Shown: positions 63,490 through 64,000 of the stretch, in pieces
Layout: each line of letters starts with the position of its first letter
Numbering within the stretch: the stretch's first letter is position 1
Assembly (NCBI GenBank): GCA_039181495.1
Contig: JBCDCP010000001.1
Span: 6,507-70,506 of the forward strand
Direction: 5' to 3'
DNA length: 64,000 nucleotides
Source: JBCDCP01 sp039181495
GTDB taxonomy: Bacteria > Pseudomonadota > Alphaproteobacteria > Rhizobiales > Tepidamorphaceae
Notes under the pieces: generated by a model
What the model saw: only the letters and a program-made list of their open reading frames with translations
Databases searched by the model: none
Told to the model about the DNA's origin: nothing
Made by a program: the position numbers and the translations under genes

Positions 63490-64000
63490 TCAGTTGTCTC
63501 CGGCCTCTTTGGCATATTCAAGGAACTCCTTGAGGCCAATCCGCCACCAGTCGAAAGTGTCGTCGGCGTTGGAGAATGAGACGCCGCCAAACATATTGAC
63601 GTCCATCTCGATCACGCTGTCGCCCTCATCGTCCTGATAGGCCTGGAACCAGCGTTTCGTCTTGTTCCATTCATTCATGTCCCGGAGGGACATGTCGATG
63701 TCGGTCCAGCCGGCGTAGAACTGAATCGATTTGCAGTTCTCGTTTTCACCATCGCAGTCATAGAAAAAGATGTTGTAGCGCGTGCCGTCGATCCGACCGA
63801 TAATCATCGGTGTGTCATCTGCGGCAACATCGAGATTGGCCGTGCCGTAACCACGGGCGATTTCCAGCAGCCGGTCCGGATTTCGGGCATCGACCAGCTT
63901 ACTTTCGGCAAATGCTGAGGTGCTGGCCACTGCCGAAAGCACTGTGCCGGCGAGGATGGCGGCGAAGACCTGGGCTGACTGGGCTGAGCGATTGCGTGAC
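63490..64000 (-). CDS. YbjN-domain exported protein (5' end outside window)
   Basis: Secreted protein with a YbjN-like fold (putative sensory transduction family), 3' 170 codons visible. The hydrophobic signal-peptide core FAAILAGTVLSAVASTS ends with an A-F-A cleavage site; the frame stays open to the window edge, so the start lies beyond 64000. Contains FFYDCDGENENCKSIQFYAG with a Cys pair. Convergent with dxs. Function unknown; not evidently tied to photosynthesis. Confidence 0.65.
   Translation of the reverse strand, partial: SRNRSAQSAQVFAAILAGTVLSAVASTSAFAESKLVDARNPDRLLEIARGYGTANLDVAADDTPMIIGRIDGTRYNIFFYDCDGENENCKSIQFYAGWTDIDMSLRDMNEWNKTKRWFQAYQDDEGDSVIEMDVNMFGGVSFSNADDTFDWWRIGLKEFLEYAKEAGDN

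Overview
The window is a 64-kb stretch of GC-rich alphaproteobacterial chromosome. It holds an almost complete photosynthesis gene cluster (about 15.5-63.4 kb) flanked on the left by catabolic genes. The gene order (bchIDO-crtIB-tspO-crtCDEF-bchCXYZ-pufQBA, then idi-bchJ-bchE-crtA, then the long bchFNBHLM-lhaA-puhA-acsF-puhE-hemA run, then aerR-ppsR-bchG-pucC-bchP-dxs) is that of anoxygenic purple phototrophs of the Alphaproteobacteria. The gene set points to bacteriochlorophyll a and to spheroidene-series carotenoids with a CrtA ketolase (spheroidenone type). The LH1 polypeptides look more like Rhodospirillales/Rhizobiales forms than Rhodobacter/Roseobacter ones. The genus cannot be fixed from the sequence.

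Layout. 0-7 kb, minus strand: a tripartite tricarboxylate transporter (TctC and partial TctA), a 2-hydroxyacid dehydrogenase, a D-tartrate dehydratase-like enolase with a non-standard start, a phytanoyl-CoA dioxygenase-like protein and NnrS. 7.3-14.4 kb: a tight plus-strand operon (Rieske oxygenase, SDR, BKACE, aldehyde dehydrogenase, SDR, L-carnitine dehydrogenase-like) with a convergent GlxA/CdhR-type AraC regulator, probably for carnitine or a related quaternary amine. 14.6-15.5 kb: a MarR-GNAT fusion divergent from bchI. 15.6-34.4 kb: bchIDO, carotenoid genes, chlorophyllide reductase and pufQBA, closed by a strong intrinsic terminator. 34.5-54.1 kb: minus-strand idi-bchJ-bchE, crtA, and the hemA to bchF superoperon. 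54.6-63.4 kb: the AerR/PpaA-PpsR regulators, bchG, a PucC-family protein, bchP, a small membrane protein and dxs. The right edge holds a truncated YbjN-like exported protein.

How it works together. dxs, idi and crtE supply isoprenoids; crtB, I, C, D, F and A make the carotenoid; hemA feeds tetrapyrrole synthesis; bchIDH, M, both ring-E cyclases (oxygen-dependent AcsF with a BciE-like partner, and anaerobic BchE), BchLNB, J, F, XYZ, C, P and G make bacteriochlorophyll a. Sites matching the PpsR operator TGT-N12-ACA lie in front of bchI, crtI, crtD/crtE, bchC, bchE, bchF/aerR and bchG, so the encoded PpsR and AerR pair probably controls the cluster; bchE also has an FnrL-like site.

The most notable point is what is absent. 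The pufL, pufM (and pufC) genes expected after pufA are not there: 335 bp of hairpins and a terminator lead straight into convergent idi. The reaction-centre assembly genes puhB and puhC expected after puhA are also gone, although PuhA, PuhE, LhaA, PufQ and both LH1 subunits are kept. Either the reaction-centre core module has moved elsewhere in the genome or this cluster supports an unusual photosystem.
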